Source: JBMNRY01 sp050944915 (GTDB lineage: Bacteria > Bacillota > Limnochordia > JAAZLZ01). From it: a stretch of DNA of 5,090 bases. The stretch spans positions 1 to 5,090 of the forward strand of contig JBMNRY010000114.1 of assembly GCA_050944915.1 (NCBI GenBank). Reading direction: 5' to 3'. The notes below the pieces were generated by a model, which ran no database searches, was not told the DNA's origin, and saw only the letters and a program-made list of their open reading frames with translations. The translations under genes and the position numbers were made by a program. Below, piece after piece: positions 3,801 to 5,090 of the stretch (position 1 is the stretch's first letter; each line of letters starts with the position of its first letter).

Positions 3801-5090
3801 TTATCCACCGAAGAGGCCCTTGAGCCCCCGGGGTATTCTTCCCTTTCCCCGCTGCTTGCCGCCACCTAGTTTGCGCATCAACTCTTTCGTCTGGTTGAAC
3901 TGTTTCAAGAGTTGGTTGACGTCTTGGACGGAAGTACCGCTGCCGAGGGCGATCCGTTTGCGACGGCTACCTTTAATCAAAGCGGGCTGGCGTCTCTCCT
4001 GGGGAGTCATAGAGTTAATGATGGCTTCCACCCTTTTTAGTTGCCGGTCATCGACTTGGAGCCCTTGGAGTCCTTTGGCTCCCCCAAAGCCCGGCAGCAT
4101 ACCCAGGATCTGATCGAGGGGACCCATCTTCTTGATTTGATCCAACTGATCGAGGAAATCTTCGAAGGTAAATTGGGCTGTCGTCAGCCTTTGCCCCAGA
4201 TCCTTAACCTTCGATTCATCGAGGACTTGACTCGCCTTTTCGATGAGGGTTAAGACATCGCCCATACCCAGGATCCGGGAAGCCATCCGGTCGGGATGGA
4301 ATACTTCTAGATCTTCTAGTTTCTCCCCTAGGGCCGCGAATTTGATGGGCTGCCCCGTCACCTTAGTGATGGACAAGGCGGCACCACCCCGGGCATCGCC
4401 ATCAAGTTTTGTTAACACCAAACCGGTCAAAGGAAGTTGGGCTTGGAATTCTTCCGCCACGTTGACTGCATCTTGCCCGGTCATGGAGTCGACAACTAGC
4501 AGGATCTCCTGGGGCGTGACCGCCCCTTGAATCTGGACTAATTCCTCCATTAGAACTTCATCCACATGGAGACGTCCCGCGGTATCGAGGATGATGACAT
4601 CATTACCATGGGAGCGACCGTGGCTGAGGGCACCTTTGGCGATATCGACGGGGCTTTGGCGATCACCCATGGAAAACACTGGGGTGTCGATGGACTCCCC
4701 TAAGACTTGGAGCTGTTTAATGGCTGCCGGCCGGTATACGTCTGCTGCTGCTAAGAGGGGTCGATGCCCCCTTTTCTTGAGCATCAGGGCCAATTTGGCC
4801 GAAGTTGTCGTCTTACCGGAGCCCTGCAGGCCGACCATCATGATCACCGTCGGCGGTGTGGAAGAAAGGGTTAGCTTGGTAGCTTGACCGCCTAAAAGCT
4901 CCGTTAGCTCGTTGTGGACGATCTTGATCACCTGTTGTCCTGGGGTGAGGCTAGATAACACCTCTTGGCCCAGGGCCCTTTCTTTGACCCTGGCTACGAA
5001 GTCCTTGACAACCCGAAAGTTGACATCGGCTTCCAGGAGGGCTAAACGGACTTCCCTGAGGGCCGCATCAACATCCTTCTCCGTTAATTT
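3801..5090 (-). CDS. ffh: Signal recognition particle protein Ffh (5' end cut by right edge)
   Basis: Ffh is the GTPase of the signal recognition particle. It binds signal sequences and 4.5S/6S RNA and docks with FtsY to deliver nascent chains to the membrane. The window holds 429 residues; roughly 25 N-terminal residues lie outside. The reading frame stays open to the right edge, beginning KLTEKDVDAALREVRLALLE, so the in-frame GTG at 4959-4961 is internal and not the start. In fragment numbering, the N domain includes ALLEADV (17-23). The NG GTPase has GLQGSGKT (87-94), DVYRP (117-121), DTAGR (169-173) and TKLDGDARGG (227-236). The M domain (from about 296) has the finger-loop region LGMLPGFGG and the RNA-binding GSRRKRIALGSGTS (374-387). 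It ends with a basic, glycine-rich tail. All motifs are intact. Confidence 0.97.
   Translation of the reverse strand, partial: KLTEKDVDAALREVRLALLEADVNFRVVKDFVARVKERALGQEVLSSLTPGQQVIKIVHNELTELLGGQATKLTLSSTPPTVIMMVGLQGSGKTTTSAKLALMLKKRGHRPLLAAADVYRPAAIKQLQVLGESIDTPVFSMGDRQSPVDIAKGALSHGRSHGNDVIILDTAGRLHVDEVLMEELVQIQGAVTPQEILLVVDSMTGQDAVNVAEEFQAQLPLTGLVLTKLDGDARGGAALSITKVTGQPIKFAALGEKLEDLEVFHPDRMASRILGMGDVLTLIEKASQVLDESKVKDLGQRLTTAQFTFEDFLDQLDQIKKMGPLDQILGMLPGFGGAKGLQGLQVDDRQLKRVEAIINSMTPQERRQPALIKGSRRKRIALGSGTSVQDVNQLLKQFNQTKELMRKLGGGKQRGKGRIPRGLKGLFGG

Noticed and set aside
4041..4887. Several plus-strand open frames of 70-98 codons opposite ffh
   Set aside because: They are antisense to well-conserved Ffh G and M domain sequence, have no sensible products and are best explained as shadows of codon bias.
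1..5090. A hidden novel system, mobile element, CRISPR array or structured RNA
   Set aside because: Conserved housekeeping genes fill nearly all of the window, gaps are 86 nt or less, and I see no direct repeats, terminal inverted repeats or riboswitch-like structure.

Overview
The window is an ordinary bacterial chromosomal segment in which every recognisable gene lies on the minus strand, so transcription runs from right to left. The order in transcription direction is ffh (5' end cut by the right edge), rpsP, khpA, rimM, trmD, rplS, lepB, rnhB, and then the first codons of a further gene cut by the left edge. The order ffh-rpsP-KH-rimM-trmD-rplS with lepB and rnhB following is the conserved Firmicutes (Bacillota) arrangement. 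Base composition looks moderate, around half G+C by eye. The strong AGGAGG-type ribosome binding sites, GTG and TTG starts, the N-terminally extended Bacillus-type RNase HII and the small SipS-type signal peptidase all fit a clostridial-grade Firmicute. I cannot name a genus.

Right part (3801-5090): Ffh, the GTPase of the signal recognition particle, with most of its N domain and complete G and M domains. About 25 N-terminal residues lie outside the window. Middle part (1574-3754): a compact ribosome-biogenesis block made of S16, the KH protein KhpA, the 30S maturation factor RimM, the tRNA m1G37 methyltransferase TrmD and L19. Gaps here are 5 to 21 nt. In three of the four junctions in this block the stop codon of one gene is fused to the Shine-Dalgarno sequence of the next, which suggests coupled translation. 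Left part (1-1565): a terminator-like hairpin after rplS, then the type I signal peptidase gene, RNase HII, and the start of a protein whose first 22 residues resemble the N-terminus of HD-GYP cyclic-di-GMP phosphodiesterases.

The genes link protein export (Ffh targets nascent membrane and secreted proteins, LepB removes their signal peptides) with ribosome construction and decoding fidelity (S16, L19, RimM, TrmD, KhpA) and with genome maintenance (RNase HII). No intergenic stretch exceeds about 90 nt. I see no mobile element, CRISPR array, tRNA, rRNA or riboswitch, and no sign of a previously undescribed system. The points worth a second look are small: start-site corrections, stop/Shine-Dalgarno fusions, two hairpins at gene junctions, and the absence of rbgA (ylqF) and ylqD from places where relatives carry them.
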